This document shows, piece by piece, positions 1 to 7,790 of a stretch of 15,924 nucleotides of DNA. Location: NCBI GenBank assembly GCA_964398955.1, contig CAYNOZ010000034.1, positions 1 to 15,924 on the forward strand. Reading direction: 5' to 3'. Source of the stretch: CAYNOZ01 sp964398955. Lineage in GTDB: Archaea; Methanobacteriota_B; Thermococci; Thermococcales; CAYNOZ01. The notes under the pieces are model-generated. The model saw nothing but the letters and a program-made list of their open reading frames with translations, was not told the DNA's origin and did not search any database. The position numbers and the translations under genes are program-made. Every line of letters begins with the position of its first letter. Position 1 is the stretch's first letter.

Positions 1-23
1 TTTTTCATATTTAGATCCAAAAA

Positions 24-33
24 CCATATAAAT
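24..33. promoter_or_regulatory. Candidate TATA box, possibly bidirectional
   Basis: The AT-rich element CATATAAAT reads as an archaeal TATA box on the + strand for the LSm-like gene, which would then have a leader of about 55 nt. On the - strand it reads ATTTATATG, about 20 nt before a possible ATG at positions 8-6 that leads out of the window. There is no experimental start site, so the assignment rests on spacing alone. Confidence 0.3.
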
Positions 34-109
34 CTTTGATCCGTTAAGATATGTTGACCCTTTATCTGATATTTGATTAGGTTAACTCCTCAAACCATTA
101 GGTGATGTA

Positions 110-382
110 TTGCCTTCTGAAAACAACGGTTTTTTCAATAAACTGTCAAAGTTGAAAGGAGAAAAACTCCGAATTTTTCTTAATGAAAATTATGGTTATG
201 AAGGTTTTCTTAAGGATATTACCATGGACCCTCTAGGGGTTTGGTTGGAAGAAGTAGAGCTTATTGTTTTCCAAGGTAGTATAGCTAATCCAGTACCTGA
301 AATATCTAAAAGGAAAGATAAAGGCGATACTTTCATCAATTTAGAGGCAATTATGCGGTTTGAAGTACTAGAAGAGGAATAA
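110..382 (+). CDS. Divergent LSm/Sm-like RNA-binding protein
   Basis: A 90-residue protein with an Sm-like pattern. A short helix (about residues 10-16) precedes an Sm1-like stretch (about 18-50) that follows the family spacing: GEKLRIFL, then a turn, YEGFLKD, then a strand ending in WLEEVE. An Sm2-like strand (FINLEAIMRFEVL) closes the protein. The usual MNLVL is replaced by LGVWL, and the Sm1-Sm2 linker is longer than normal (about residues 52-74), rich in Lys, Pro and Ser. LSm proteins form RNA-binding rings in RNA processing; that role is inferred here. The start is TTG: the GGTGAT at 101-106 is an archaeal ribosome binding site 3 nt upstream, and the nearby ATG and GTG are in a frame that closes quickly. 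The next gene starts 1 nt after the stop, so the two are probably cotranscribed. A divergent beta-barrel of another family is possible. Confidence 0.5.
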   Translation: MPSENNGFFNKLSKLKGEKLRIFLNENYGYEGFLKDITMDPLGVWLEEVELIVFQGSIANPVPEISKRKDKGDTFINLEAIMRFEVLEEE

Positions 383-383
383 T

Positions 384-620
384 ATGAAGGATTTAAAAAA
401 GGAGGCTGAAATCGCTTTTAGAGAATCTAAACCTTATCTTTCTGACTTTAATGATTTTCAAGAATTTATGAATAAAGCTTTGAAAAGTTCTTCTGATGTA
501 GACCAATTCTTAGAGAAAATAGCAGATTATCCGGAAACTGAACCTGGTAATAAGGATTTGGAAACAGATGTGAAAATTTTCAAACAGAAGTTTAAAAATC
601 TAAATAATGACGAGTTATGA
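384..620 (+). CDS. Small acidic helical protein of unknown function
   Basis: I do not recognise this 78-residue protein. It is predicted to be almost wholly alpha-helical, is acidic overall with many Lys, and has no membrane segment, signal peptide or Cys. A central Ser/Asp segment (about residues 34-41) and a Pro/Glu turn (about 49-57) separate three helical stretches. It follows the LSm-like gene by 1 nt and has a GAGG motif 6 nt before its ATG, so it is translated from the same message. The tight coupling suggests a functional link with the LSm-like protein, for instance as a small partner, but nothing in the sequence proves that. It converges with the primase gene on the other strand. Confidence 0.6.
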   Translation: MKDLKKEAEIAFRESKPYLSDFNDFQEFMNKALKSSSDVDQFLEKIADYPETEPGNKDLETDVKIFKQKFKNLNNDEL

Positions 621-621
621 A

Positions 622-643
622 CTTCTTCTTTAATGAGAAGAGG
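622..643. terminator. Hairpin between convergent genes
   Basis: CTTCTTC (622-628) pairs with GAAGAGG (637-643) with one G-T wobble, around an 8-nt loop. It fills the short gap between the + strand gene ending at 620 and the end of priS at 647. The position suits a shared terminator or a 3'-end stabilising stem. There is no strong T-tract directly behind it on either strand, so the call is weak. Confidence 0.3.
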
Positions 644-646
644 ATT

Positions 647-1585
647 TCAAGAACTGTTTTTGATTTCATCTTCCCTAAATTTAGGCACGGCATCTTCGAA
701 AGGATTGAAATCTTCCCAATTCTCTCTAGGAATAACTTTACATATCATTCCTGCTTTTGAGTGAAGAGAAGATGGCATTCTTAAAATTCTCTTAACGTCC
801 ATTGTAACTTTTGCATCAACAGAATCAGAGTTCACTTTACTTAACCATTCATATAGGTTCTTTTCTCCTTTTCTATTCCCTATATTCAGATTCTTTCTAT
901 CTTCATCAGCTTTCTTTTTCAATTTTTTTATTGATTTATCCCCCAATCCTTCAATATTTCTTAATTTAGATTTATTAACTCTTTTTAGTACATGTAACGC
1001 AAAGTTCTTGAAAACTCTTGAATATCCTCTATTTGTATCTTTTCTTGGAATTTTAGATCCTGAAACATATTCTAATACTTTTTCACGTCCTTTAGAATCA
1101 GCCGATAAAATCCAATCATCAAATACTCTTATATGGTAACCTCTTCCGGAATAAACAAAATAAATATCTCTCAAACCAAGACCCTTTAATGCGTCTATAA
1201 TTTTTAGCGATAGTTGCTTAGCATCTTCTAAACATACTGGACATACTTCTCCAATCTCACAGTCACAACTTCTTACTGGTAAATCTTTAGCATCAATGTC
1301 AAAAGTTAATTCAGCCCCCTGCCAATTTTTTCTTCTCATTGGTTCTTCATAGAATGAAATGCTTGTATAGACTGAATAGGGATAAGATAGTTTTAACTCT
1401 TCTTTCAGATCTTTTAGCGTGAAATACGAGTTGTATCGATCACTTGGACCGGTTCCATCGTGGTCAAATCCGAACTCCCTCTCATCGATCGAATCTTTGA
1501 TGAATTCAGGAACTTGATTTGGGCTCCATTCTTCTTTATAATAGATCTTTCTTTCTTCCTCTCTTACTTCACGCATTTTAGACAT
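647..1585 (-). CDS. priS: DNA primase small (catalytic) subunit PriS
   Basis: Catalytic subunit of the archaeal heterodimeric primase, which makes primers for DNA replication with PriL. Counting from the chosen Met, the metal-binding acidic pair is D96/D98 in FDIDAKDL. A zinc knuckle follows with C107, C109, C115 and C118. The nucleotide-binding motif SGRGYH is at about 146-151. The third acidic residue is D263 in MDVKRILRMP, followed by the conserved SLHSK. The N-terminal VPEFIKDSIDEREFGF is also typical. About 312 residues is slightly short for the family but complete. I chose the ATG at 1585 because GTGAT lies 4 nt upstream. A GTG at 1594, overlapping the priL stop by one base, would add three residues but has no binding site. 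It is the last gene of the operon and is translationally coupled to priL. Confidence 0.95.
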   Translation of the reverse strand: MSKMREVREEERKIYYKEEWSPNQVPEFIKDSIDEREFGFDHDGTGPSDRYNSYFTLKDLKEELKLSYPYSVYTSISFYEEPMRRKNWQGAELTFDIDAKDLPVRSCDCEIGEVCPVCLEDAKQLSLKIIDALKGLGLRDIYFVYSGRGYHIRVFDDWILSADSKGREKVLEYVSGSKIPRKDTNRGYSRVFKNFALHVLKRVNKSKLRNIEGLGDKSIKKLKKKADEDRKNLNIGNRKGEKNLYEWLSKVNSDSVDAKVTMDVKRILRMPSSLHSKAGMICKVIPRENWEDFNPFEDAVPKFREDEIKNSS

Positions 1586-1593
1586 TAAAATCA

Positions 1594-2676
1594 CTAATTT
1601 TCAGATTTTTTCTTTGCAAAGTAATAAGACAAAGGATTCTTTATTTTCTTACAAAAATCATCAGGTCTACAAAGAACAGACTGCTTTTGAATTTTATGAC
1701 AATTTGGAGGAAGATACCATGGTGATCTCCCCGAATCCTCAAGATTAGGAGAATCAGTTAATCCAAATCCTAAATGATAATAAATATTTTCAATCTCCTT
1801 AGGCTGTTCCTCAAATAAAGGCGGATCACACCTTTCAGCTGCTTTCCTGATATAAGGCATTATCTCTTCTTCTATAAAGTCCATAGAATCTATATGCTCC
1901 GAAATTCTCTGACCCTCTTCCGGAACAATTCTTGCATAAGATATGAAAGCCGTTAGAAGTACAGTTACAGCAAAATTTCTATTACCACTTGGAACTCCTT
2001 CCAGAGATTTCTTTATGCAAGGAGGAAAATATTTACTATCTAATTCATCAGCTTCTATTTCTCTATCTATCTTGTAAGGTTCTGACTCAGATTCTAATTT
2101 ATCTGAAACCTTCTCAAGAATTTTAGGTATTTTTTCGTTATGTTTAGATGCATTTCGAATAAATTCGGTGGAATTTTTTTCAAACTTATTTTCCCAAATG
2201 TTGACAAAATCTGATGGGCTAAGATAAATCCAACCGGCCCTGATGTAATAATTCGTTAAATCTATTTCACCTAGTAAATTAGAGAATTCCTTTAATCTCA
2301 TTTTAAATTTTATATTCCGATCTTGAAATTCTTCGGGTATTTCTCCTTTTGATATGTTTTTAGCTTCATATTTAAGATTTTCTAGAGTTACTTCCCATCC
2401 TAATTTTTTGAAGGATTTTATTATCCGATCTTTGTATATTTCCGAGTTTATATTCAAGAATAGTTTCATTTCTGATCCAAATCCACCGTTCAGAGCCGTT
2501 GCTAAGGCCATTCCGTAGAATGTTATTATGTCCAGTTCTTCATTCTCTTCAACTTCTCCATCTATCCTATCGTAAATATAGTCAAGGTTTTTTTCAAATT
2601 TATCTCCCATTTCCCCTAGTGAGGGCATTTGATTTAGAAGTTCTTTAGCCCTTGCTTCAAATGGATCTAAGATCAT
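1594..2676 (-). CDS. priL: DNA primase large subunit PriL (iron-sulfur protein)
   Basis: Regulatory subunit of the archaeal primase. It binds PriS and carries the 4Fe-4S C-terminal domain needed for primer initiation. The N-terminal two thirds is a helical, acidic domain. The C-terminal domain starts at PPCIKKSLEG and supplies the expected cluster cysteines: C220 (PPC), C326 (PPNC), C336 (LC) and C342, followed by the NPLSYY motif. An extra Cys at 283 is probably not a ligand. The length of 360 residues is normal for archaeal PriL. The start ATG lies 19 nt after the ABCE1 stop and lacks a strong binding site, so it may depend on coupling. Its TAG stop is one base from the alternative GTG of priS. 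The adjacent large-small subunit order suits equimolar synthesis. Confidence 0.93.
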   Translation of the reverse strand: MILDPFEARAKELLNQMPSLGEMGDKFEKNLDYIYDRIDGEVEENEELDIITFYGMALATALNGGFGSEMKLFLNINSEIYKDRIIKSFKKLGWEVTLENLKYEAKNISKGEIPEEFQDRNIKFKMRLKEFSNLLGEIDLTNYYIRAGWIYLSPSDFVNIWENKFEKNSTEFIRNASKHNEKIPKILEKVSDKLESESEPYKIDREIEADELDSKYFPPCIKKSLEGVPSGNRNFAVTVLLTAFISYARIVPEEGQRISEHIDSMDFIEEEIMPYIRKAAERCDPPLFEEQPKEIENIYYHLGFGLTDSPNLEDSGRSPWYLPPNCHKIQKQSVLCRPDDFCKKIKNPLSYYFAKKKSEN

Positions 2677-2695
2677 ATTATCAAATATTAAATGT

Positions 2696-4444
2696 TTAAT
2701 GGGTGTAATAATAGTTATTTTTATTTTTCTGTTCTCTATCTAATCTTGAATCTTTCTTATTTGCTCTAGGTCTACCGGTTTCAGGATCTCTTCTGAAGGT
2801 GATATCAAGGATGGATAGGAATTCGTTCATTCCATCTTCCATCCCCATTGGACCTAGTGTTTTTCCATGTACTCCTGACTCTCCGTCAAATACCATCATT
2901 CTATCTGATACGTAATCAGCCATTAATATGTCATGTTCCACTACCATGGCAGTCCTTTCTTTTTTCTCCATTATTCTTCTCATTGCTCTTGAAGTTGCCA
3001 TTCTTTGTTCAACATCTAAATAGGCTGAAGGTTCATCAATTAGGTATAAATCAGCTTCTCTTATTAAACATCCTGTTACAGCTACTCTCTGTAACTCTCC
3101 CCCACTCAAACCATCAACATCTCTTTCCATCATATCGTCCAGTCCCAATGGGTCAATAATTTCATCCTTATAGGGGCTTTTATTTAGTTTTGTTGAGTCT
3201 ATACTTGATAAGTACTGTCTTACAGTTCCACTAAAGCTTCCTTTTATGTATTGAGGTTTATAAGATACTGAAATATCTAAATCAATTTCTCCCTTAGTTG
3301 GGTCTTCCACACCTGCCAACATTTTTACAAATGTTGTCTTACCGATACCATTTGGTCCAACTATTCCTACTACTTCTCCATTATAGAGTTCTCCTGAATT
3401 TACTTTTAAGCTAAATTCATCATATTCTTTTTTTAGTTCAGGGAATTTCATCAAAACATCTTCTGATAACCATTCTTGAGGGCTTTTTTTATCGAATGAT
3501 ATTGATTTTTTCCTGAATCTAACATTTTCATCAGGTAAAAATCCTTTTAAGAAGATATTTATCCCTTCTCTAGTGTTTTTAACATTTGAAACAATTCCAT
3601 ATACTCCCGGTTCTCCATAGAGGACATTTATATAATCACTTAGATAATCTAGAACCGCTAAGTCATGTTCCACAATTACAATAGCTCGATTCTCTTTCAT
3701 TTCATTTAATACGTCTGCAACCTTTAATCTCTGTCTTACATCCAGATATGAAGAAGGTTCATCAATGAAATAAAATTGTGCATCTTTTGATAATGAAGCA
3801 GTTATAGCTACTCTTTGAAGCTCTCCTCCACTCAGTTCATTCATTTTTCTATTCATAATATCTTCAAGTTCTAACTTATCCACTAGATAAGGTACGATTC
3901 CTCTTTCATCCCCATTATCCAGTATATCTCCAACTTTTCCTTCTATTTGCTTCGGAATCTTGTCTACATACTGTGGTTTTAGAACGGTTTTAATTTCATC
4001 TTCACGCAATTTTTCAAAATGATTCTGTAATTCAGTCCCTCTATAAAACTTGACTAAATCATTATAATCATTAATACCTTTAGATTGGGGGAATATGTCA
4101 CCTGACAAAATTTTAAGAACTGTTGATTTACCTATTCCATTAGGACCTATTAAACCTGTAACTTTGCCTTCTCTAACAGTAGGAAGCCTATATAGTGCGA
4201 ATGCATTTTCCCCATATCTATGAATTAAATTATCATCCAACTCTTCTTTAAGATTAATAATATGAATAGCATCGAATGGGCAAACATTTATACATATCCC
4301 ACAACCAGTGCAAATTTCTTCTGATATTATAGGATATCCTTCATCTTTATCAAATTTTATAGCATCTACAGGACATGATGGTATACAAGGTTTTCCACAT
4401 TTTTCTGGTTCACATTTATCCCTGTCAAGAACCGCTAATCTCAT
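2696..4444 (-). CDS. ABCE1/RLI1 ribosome-recycling ATPase
   Basis: A cytoplasmic iron-sulfur ABC ATPase that splits ribosomal subunits after termination. The N-terminal domain has two 4Fe-4S sets (C11, C16, C20, C24 and C45, C48, C51, C55). The first ATPase has Walker A GPNGIGKST (100-108), the signature LSGGELQ (204-210) and Walker B FYFIDEP with E229. The second has GPNGIGKT (363-370), LSGGELQ (446-452) and LYLIDEP with E471. The conserved hinge FRRDPETGRPR lies near the C-terminus, followed by a Lys/Asn/Tyr tail. There is no membrane domain, so it is not a transporter. The length of 582 residues is normal. The start ATG has GGTGTT 4 nt upstream. It lies 16 nt after rpiA and 19 nt before priL, which places translation recycling and primer synthesis in one transcript. 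Confidence 0.97.
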   Translation of the reverse strand: MRLAVLDRDKCEPEKCGKPCIPSCPVDAIKFDKDEGYPIISEEICTGCGICINVCPFDAIHIINLKEELDDNLIHRYGENAFALYRLPTVREGKVTGLIGPNGIGKSTVLKILSGDIFPQSKGINDYNDLVKFYRGTELQNHFEKLREDEIKTVLKPQYVDKIPKQIEGKVGDILDNGDERGIVPYLVDKLELEDIMNRKMNELSGGELQRVAITASLSKDAQFYFIDEPSSYLDVRQRLKVADVLNEMKENRAIVIVEHDLAVLDYLSDYINVLYGEPGVYGIVSNVKNTREGINIFLKGFLPDENVRFRKKSISFDKKSPQEWLSEDVLMKFPELKKEYDEFSLKVNSGELYNGEVVGIVGPNGIGKTTFVKMLAGVEDPTKGEIDLDISVSYKPQYIKGSFSGTVRQYLSSIDSTKLNKSPYKDEIIDPLGLDDMMERDVDGLSGGELQRVAVTGCLIREADLYLIDEPSAYLDVEQRMATSRAMRRIMEKKERTAMVVEHDILMADYVSDRMMVFDGESGVHGKTLGPMGMEDGMNEFLSILDITFRRDPETGRPRANKKDSRLDREQKNKNNYYYTH

Positions 4445-4460
4445 TTATAACACCCTATAA

Positions 4461-5129
4461 CTATTTTAATACATCAACAGATTCTTCTTTCCCTACTATA
4501 ACCTCAAAATCTCCAGTAAATATTCCATTATCAACGACCCCTGGAATTTCATTAATTTTACTCTCCAAGGATTTTGGTTCTTTTATAATATTAAAATAAG
4601 TATCTAAAATAAAATTTCCATTATCAGTAACTACAGGTCCATCTTTCATCTTTGCTATTCTTAGATTTACTTCTTTAAGATGTTTTAATGATTCTAATTT
4701 CCTCTTAACAAGTCTCCATGATCTAGATATAACCTCAACTGGAACTGGTTTTTCTCCTCCTAATTTTTTCACCATCTTTGAGTCATCCACAACCACAAAA
4801 AATCTATCAGCTCCATAATCTACGATTTTTTCCTGGACCATAGCTCCTCCACGACCTTTTATTAAATTAAGATTTGGATCCACTTGATCTGCTCCATCAA
4901 CGGCTATATCAATATGATCCGGATCTTTAATGATCTGTAGATCTATACCCCTGGCTAGATTATGAGCCTGTTCTGAAGTAGGAACTACCCTTACACTCTC
5001 TTTAAATTTCTTTAATCCTTCAATAAAATATTTAACTGTACTACCAGTCCCAATACCTATAACCTGATCAGGTTTAACATATTCTAAAGCTTTTTTACCA
5101 GATAATTCCTTCTTCTTAGAAGTATTCAT
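4461..5129 (-). CDS. rpiA: Ribose-5-phosphate isomerase A
   Basis: Interconverts ribose 5-phosphate and ribulose 5-phosphate, feeding nucleotide synthesis. The 222 residues cover the whole family. Diagnostic motifs are GIGTGST (25-31, phosphate loop), PTSEQAH (50-56), AVDGADQVD with D78 and D81, KGRGGAMVQEKI with the catalytic Glu at 100, VTDNGNFILD, and GVVDNGIF near the C-terminus. The ATG has a GAGGAAG binding site a few nucleotides upstream. It is second in the operon, 19 nt after the membrane protein gene and 16 nt before ABCE1. In archaea that make pentose through the reversed ribulose-monophosphate route, RpiA is the step that yields ribose 5-phosphate. Nothing in the window shows which route is used here. 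Confidence 0.96.
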   Translation of the reverse strand: MNTSKKKELSGKKALEYVKPDQVIGIGTGSTVKYFIEGLKKFKESVRVVPTSEQAHNLARGIDLQIIKDPDHIDIAVDGADQVDPNLNLIKGRGGAMVQEKIVDYGADRFFVVVDDSKMVKKLGGEKPVPVEVISRSWRLVKRKLESLKHLKEVNLRIAKMKDGPVVTDNGNFILDTYFNIIKEPKSLESKINEIPGVVDNGIFTGDFEVIVGKEESVDVLK

Positions 5130-5148
5130 AAGACTTCCTCTATATAAA

Positions 5149-5478
5149 TTAAATTAAAAAGGATATCAAAGATTGGGTCTGATTCATAAATTTATCTGGA
5201 TCAGGTGGATTTAAAAAACTATAAGCGAAAGCTAATCCAAATATCCAACCTATTAAAAAGCCAAATAAGTTAGATCTTAATCTCTCTGATAAGGTTTTTT
5301 CTTCCTCTGGATCGAAAATAAAAGGTATAGATCTCACTCCTAAGTAAAAAATTATAAATGCTACACCTAAAACTAATAATAATGAATCTCCAAGGGAAGT
5401 AGCTAAAAATCCACCTAATACGCCTGCTATTACTCCAGTTAAAGCGACTGTTATATAAATCTTATTTTCCTCTCGCAT
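5149..5478 (-). CDS. Small three-helix membrane protein, possibly EMC6-like
   Basis: A 109-residue integral membrane protein with three hydrophobic segments: about residues 9-27, 32-55 and 70-90. A charged loop (DPEEEKTLSERLR) lies between the second and third. There are no Cys, metal-binding or catalytic motifs. The size, the three-helix topology and the short Asp-containing turn before helix 2 recall archaeal EMC6-like proteins, but the resemblance is by pattern only and I would not name it firmly. It is the first gene of the rpiA-ABCE1-primase operon, with a TATA-like element about 35 nt upstream and GGGAT just before the ATG. Its link to the downstream soluble proteins is unclear. Confidence 0.75.
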   Translation of the reverse strand: MREENKIYITVALTGVIAGVLGGFLATSLGDSLLLVLGVAFIIFYLGVRSIPFIFDPEEEKTLSERLRSNLFGFLIGWIFGLAFAYSFLNPPDPDKFMNQTQSLISFLI

Positions 5479-5481
5479 TAT

Positions 5482-5505
5482 TATCCCAAGGTTTTATGTG
5501 GGATA
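5482..5505. promoter_or_regulatory. Inverted repeat TATCCCA-N10-TGGGATA, candidate operator
   Basis: Perfect 7-bp arms at 5482-5488 and 5499-5505 lie between the TATA-like element and the first ATG of the five-gene minus-strand operon. A related TTATCCCC sits at 5519-5526, on the far side of the TATA element. A protein bound here would cover the expected transcription start, so repression is the simplest reading. The same site is about 90 bp upstream of rtcB on the other strand. Confidence 0.45.
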
Positions 5506-5520
5506 GCATTAAAAAGTATT
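5506..5520 (-). promoter_or_regulatory. TATA-like element for the rpiA-ABCE1-primase operon
   Basis: On the minus strand this reads AATACTTTTTAATGC. With a start site about 26 nt downstream, transcription would begin near 5487, a few nucleotides before the ATG at 5478. The call is based on composition and spacing only. Confidence 0.4.
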
Positions 5521-5593
5521 ATCCCCTACCTAAGATAGATAATAATTTACCAATTTTTTCGATCTAATTCCTATGTAATTCTCAGGTGAGAAT

Positions 5594-7033
5594 ATGGAAA
5601 TACCATTAGAAAAGATTCAAAATTATGTTTGGGAAATTCCTAAAAGTTATAAAGATGGAATGAAGGTTCCTGCTAGAGTATTTGCAAATAAAAAACTTTT
5701 AGAGAAGATTAAACAAGATAAAACTTTGGAACAAATAACCAATGTCGCATTCCTACCGGGAATCCAAAAATTTTCAATCGCACTTCCAGATGCACACCAA
5801 GGATACGGATTCCCAATCGGAGGGGTCGCTGCTATAGACTACGAAGAAGGAGTTATATCGCCTGGAGGAATTGGATACGATATTAATTGCGGAGTAAGAA
5901 CTCTAAAAACAAATTTAAGAAAAAATCAAGTTCAACCCAAAATCAATGAACTTATAAACAAATTATTCAACAACGTACCGACAGGAGTCGGAAGCAAAGC
6001 AAAAGTAAAATTCAATAAAGGACAACTAAACGAAATTCTTCAAATGGGGGCTGAATACCCAATAGAACAAGGATATGGATGGGATAAAGATCTTGAAACA
6101 TTAGAAGAAAACGGATCAATGAAAGGAAATCCTGAAAAAGTTAGCGAAAAAGCTAAAAACAGAGGAAAATCCCAAGTAGGAAGTCTCGGAAGTGGCAACC
6201 ATTTCCTTGAAGTACAATACGTAGAAAAAATCTTTGACAAGGAAAAAGCAGAAGCATTTGGACTAAAAGAAAATCAAGTAACATTAATGATCCATACCGG
6301 ATCCCGAGGATTTGGGCATCAAGTATGCAGCGACTACTTAAGAACGATGGAAAAAGCAGCAAAAAAATATAACCTACCTCTACCCGACAAAGAATTAGTA
6401 AGCGCACCCATAAACTCACAAGAAGGAAGAGATTACTACGAAGCTATGCAAGCAGCAGCTAATTTCGCTTGGGCAAACCGTCAAATGATAACTCACTGGT
6501 CCAGACAAGCCTTTGAACAAATATTTGGAAAATCAGCAGAAGATCTAGAAATGGAAATATTATACGATGTTGCACATAACATAGCTAAAGAAGAAGAACA
6601 TAAAATAGATAATAAAAAAAGAAAACTAATGCTACACAGAAAAGGATCTACTAGAGCCTTTGGACCAGGAAGAAAAGAAATTCCAAAAAAATACAGAAGC
6701 GTGGGCCAACCAGTATTAATACCAGGCGATATGGGAACAGCATCATATATTCTATCAGGAACTAAAGAAGAAAAAAGAACATTCGGTTCAACAGCTCACG
6801 GTGCAGGAAGACTAATGAGTAGAACAGCAGCAACAAACAAATATTGGGGAGAAGACGTAAGAGATCAATTAGGGAAAGAAGGAATATATGTAAGATCAGC
6901 CTCAATGAAAACAGTTGCCGAGGAAGCTCCAGGAGCGTATAAAAATATAGATGATGTTATAAAAGTAACTCAAGAAGCTGGAATTTCAACTCCAGTTGCA
7001 AGACTAAGACCAATGGGAGTTGCGAAAGGATAA
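5594..7033 (+). CDS. rtcB: RNA-splicing ligase RtcB
   Basis: A GTP- and Mn-dependent ligase that joins a 2',3'-cyclic phosphate end to a 5'-OH end, used to seal tRNA exons in archaea. The metal and guanylation residues are all present: D96 and C99 in GYDINCGVR, H203 in GNHF, H234 in HTGSRGFGHQ, H328 in VAHNI, and H402 in AHGAGR, the site of the GMP adduct. The N-terminal DAHQGYGFPIGG and the GSTRAFGPG loop also match. The 479 residues match the archaeal length without an intein. The ATG has GGTGA 5 nt upstream. From about 5740 to 6900 third-position pyrimidines are C much more often than in neighbouring genes, while both ends use T more freely. None of the three tRNAs in the window has an intron, so its substrates lie elsewhere. 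Confidence 0.97.
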   Translation: MEIPLEKIQNYVWEIPKSYKDGMKVPARVFANKKLLEKIKQDKTLEQITNVAFLPGIQKFSIALPDAHQGYGFPIGGVAAIDYEEGVISPGGIGYDINCGVRTLKTNLRKNQVQPKINELINKLFNNVPTGVGSKAKVKFNKGQLNEILQMGAEYPIEQGYGWDKDLETLEENGSMKGNPEKVSEKAKNRGKSQVGSLGSGNHFLEVQYVEKIFDKEKAEAFGLKENQVTLMIHTGSRGFGHQVCSDYLRTMEKAAKKYNLPLPDKELVSAPINSQEGRDYYEAMQAAANFAWANRQMITHWSRQAFEQIFGKSAEDLEMEILYDVAHNIAKEEEHKIDNKKRKLMLHRKGSTRAFGPGRKEIPKKYRSVGQPVLIPGDMGTASYILSGTKEEKRTFGSTAHGAGRLMSRTAATNKYWGEDVRDQLGKEGIYVRSASMKTVAEEAPGAYKNIDDVIKVTQEAGISTPVARLRPMGVAKG

Positions 7034-7119
7034 GAGTGAAGTGACCTACCTTACTCATGTTGGTTCGAGAGAGGGTATTATCAACCACTAAGATAAAAAA
7101 TTTCTTCCAAAAATTTGAA

Positions 7120-7761
7120 TTACTTTACTTTTACTCTAACTTCATCTCCATCCTCTAAATCTAGTTCCCCTCTTAGATATACTGGTGCTATTATTTCTAA
7201 CTCTCTTGGAGGATGATGAGTTCTTGAAGGTATTACAATAGCTCCTTCTATACCATTGATCTCTATTCTATAACATCTTACATCCCCGAAATTTCTGTCC
7301 TCAGTTGTAAACCCTGAAACTATGCAAGGTTCTAAATCTCCTAAAACAACATATGGGTCTCTAGGGAAGTGAGACATAACATTTAAGGTTCCAGGATACG
7401 GTTCGAAACCTAAATTTTCTTTAAATTTTCTCTTATATTCTTCTCTTGATATGTAATATTTTCCTTCACCCAGACCTGAAACTAATTCTCCAATTATAAC
7501 GTCATTTTCCTTATTCAGAACTTTGTTCAAGGTCTCATAAACTTGATTCAAGTTTTTTAAGCCTTGATTTTTAATTTTAATTGAATGTGAATTCGATTTA
7601 ACTTCCATTTCAATTAAATCCTCAGATTCCATTTCCCTAAGCCTTCTTATCGCAGTCTGAGGTGATTTATTTATCTCATTGGATAATTCACGACTTGAAA
7701 TCTTAATAAAATCTCTTAAAGCTCCTTTCCTAGCTAAAAAAATAAGAATCTCAAGCTTCAT
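7120..7761 (-). CDS. ribK: HTH domain + CTP-dependent riboflavin kinase (RbkR type)
   Basis: Makes FMN from riboflavin using CTP, the archaeal route. Residues 1-65 form a winged-helix DNA-binding domain (SSRELSNEINKSPQTAIRRL is the helix pair). Residues 88-213 are the kinase: GELVSGLGEGKYY (91-103), GFEPYPGTLN (118-127), FGDVRCYRI, then PSRTHHPPRELEII and LRGELDLEDGD. This fusion is the architecture described for the bifunctional regulator/kinase RbkR of Euryarchaeota, so it may repress riboflavin genes and itself. The ATG at 7761 is preferred because GGAGTG lies just upstream; an upstream in-frame ATG at 7788 would add nine residues across that binding site. It is convergent with rtcB and stands alone after the tRNA cluster. 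Confidence 0.93.
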   Translation of the reverse strand: MKLEILIFLARKGALRDFIKISSRELSNEINKSPQTAIRRLREMESEDLIEMEVKSNSHSIKIKNQGLKNLNQVYETLNKVLNKENDVIIGELVSGLGEGKYYISREEYKRKFKENLGFEPYPGTLNVMSHFPRDPYVVLGDLEPCIVSGFTTEDRNFGDVRCYRIEINGIEGAIVIPSRTHHPPRELEIIAPVYLRGELDLEDGDEVRVKVK

Positions 7762-7790
7762 TAAATACACTCCCCTCTGATAAAACAATA

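Noticed and set aside
1..8. Possible minus-strand gene start (ATG at 8-6) leaving the window on the left
   Set aside because: Only two codons are visible. A TATA-like element is suitably placed, but this is too little to call a gene.
2848..3159. Long + strand reading frame across ABCE1
   Set aside because: Lies entirely inside the conserved second ATPase domain of ABCE1 and encodes a Leu/Phe-rich sequence typical of antisense reading.
4375..4599. + strand reading frame over the ABCE1 start and rpiA end
   Set aside because: Overlaps two well-supported genes and has no motif, binding site or plausible composition.
6040..6419. Two minus-strand reading frames inside rtcB
   Set aside because: They are antisense to catalytic parts of RtcB and exist because the local codon choice avoids stop codons on the other strand.
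7034..7119. Short imperfect stems between rtcB and ribK (for example TGGTT with AACCA)
   Set aside because: Stems of 5 bp with long loops and no T-tract; not above chance.
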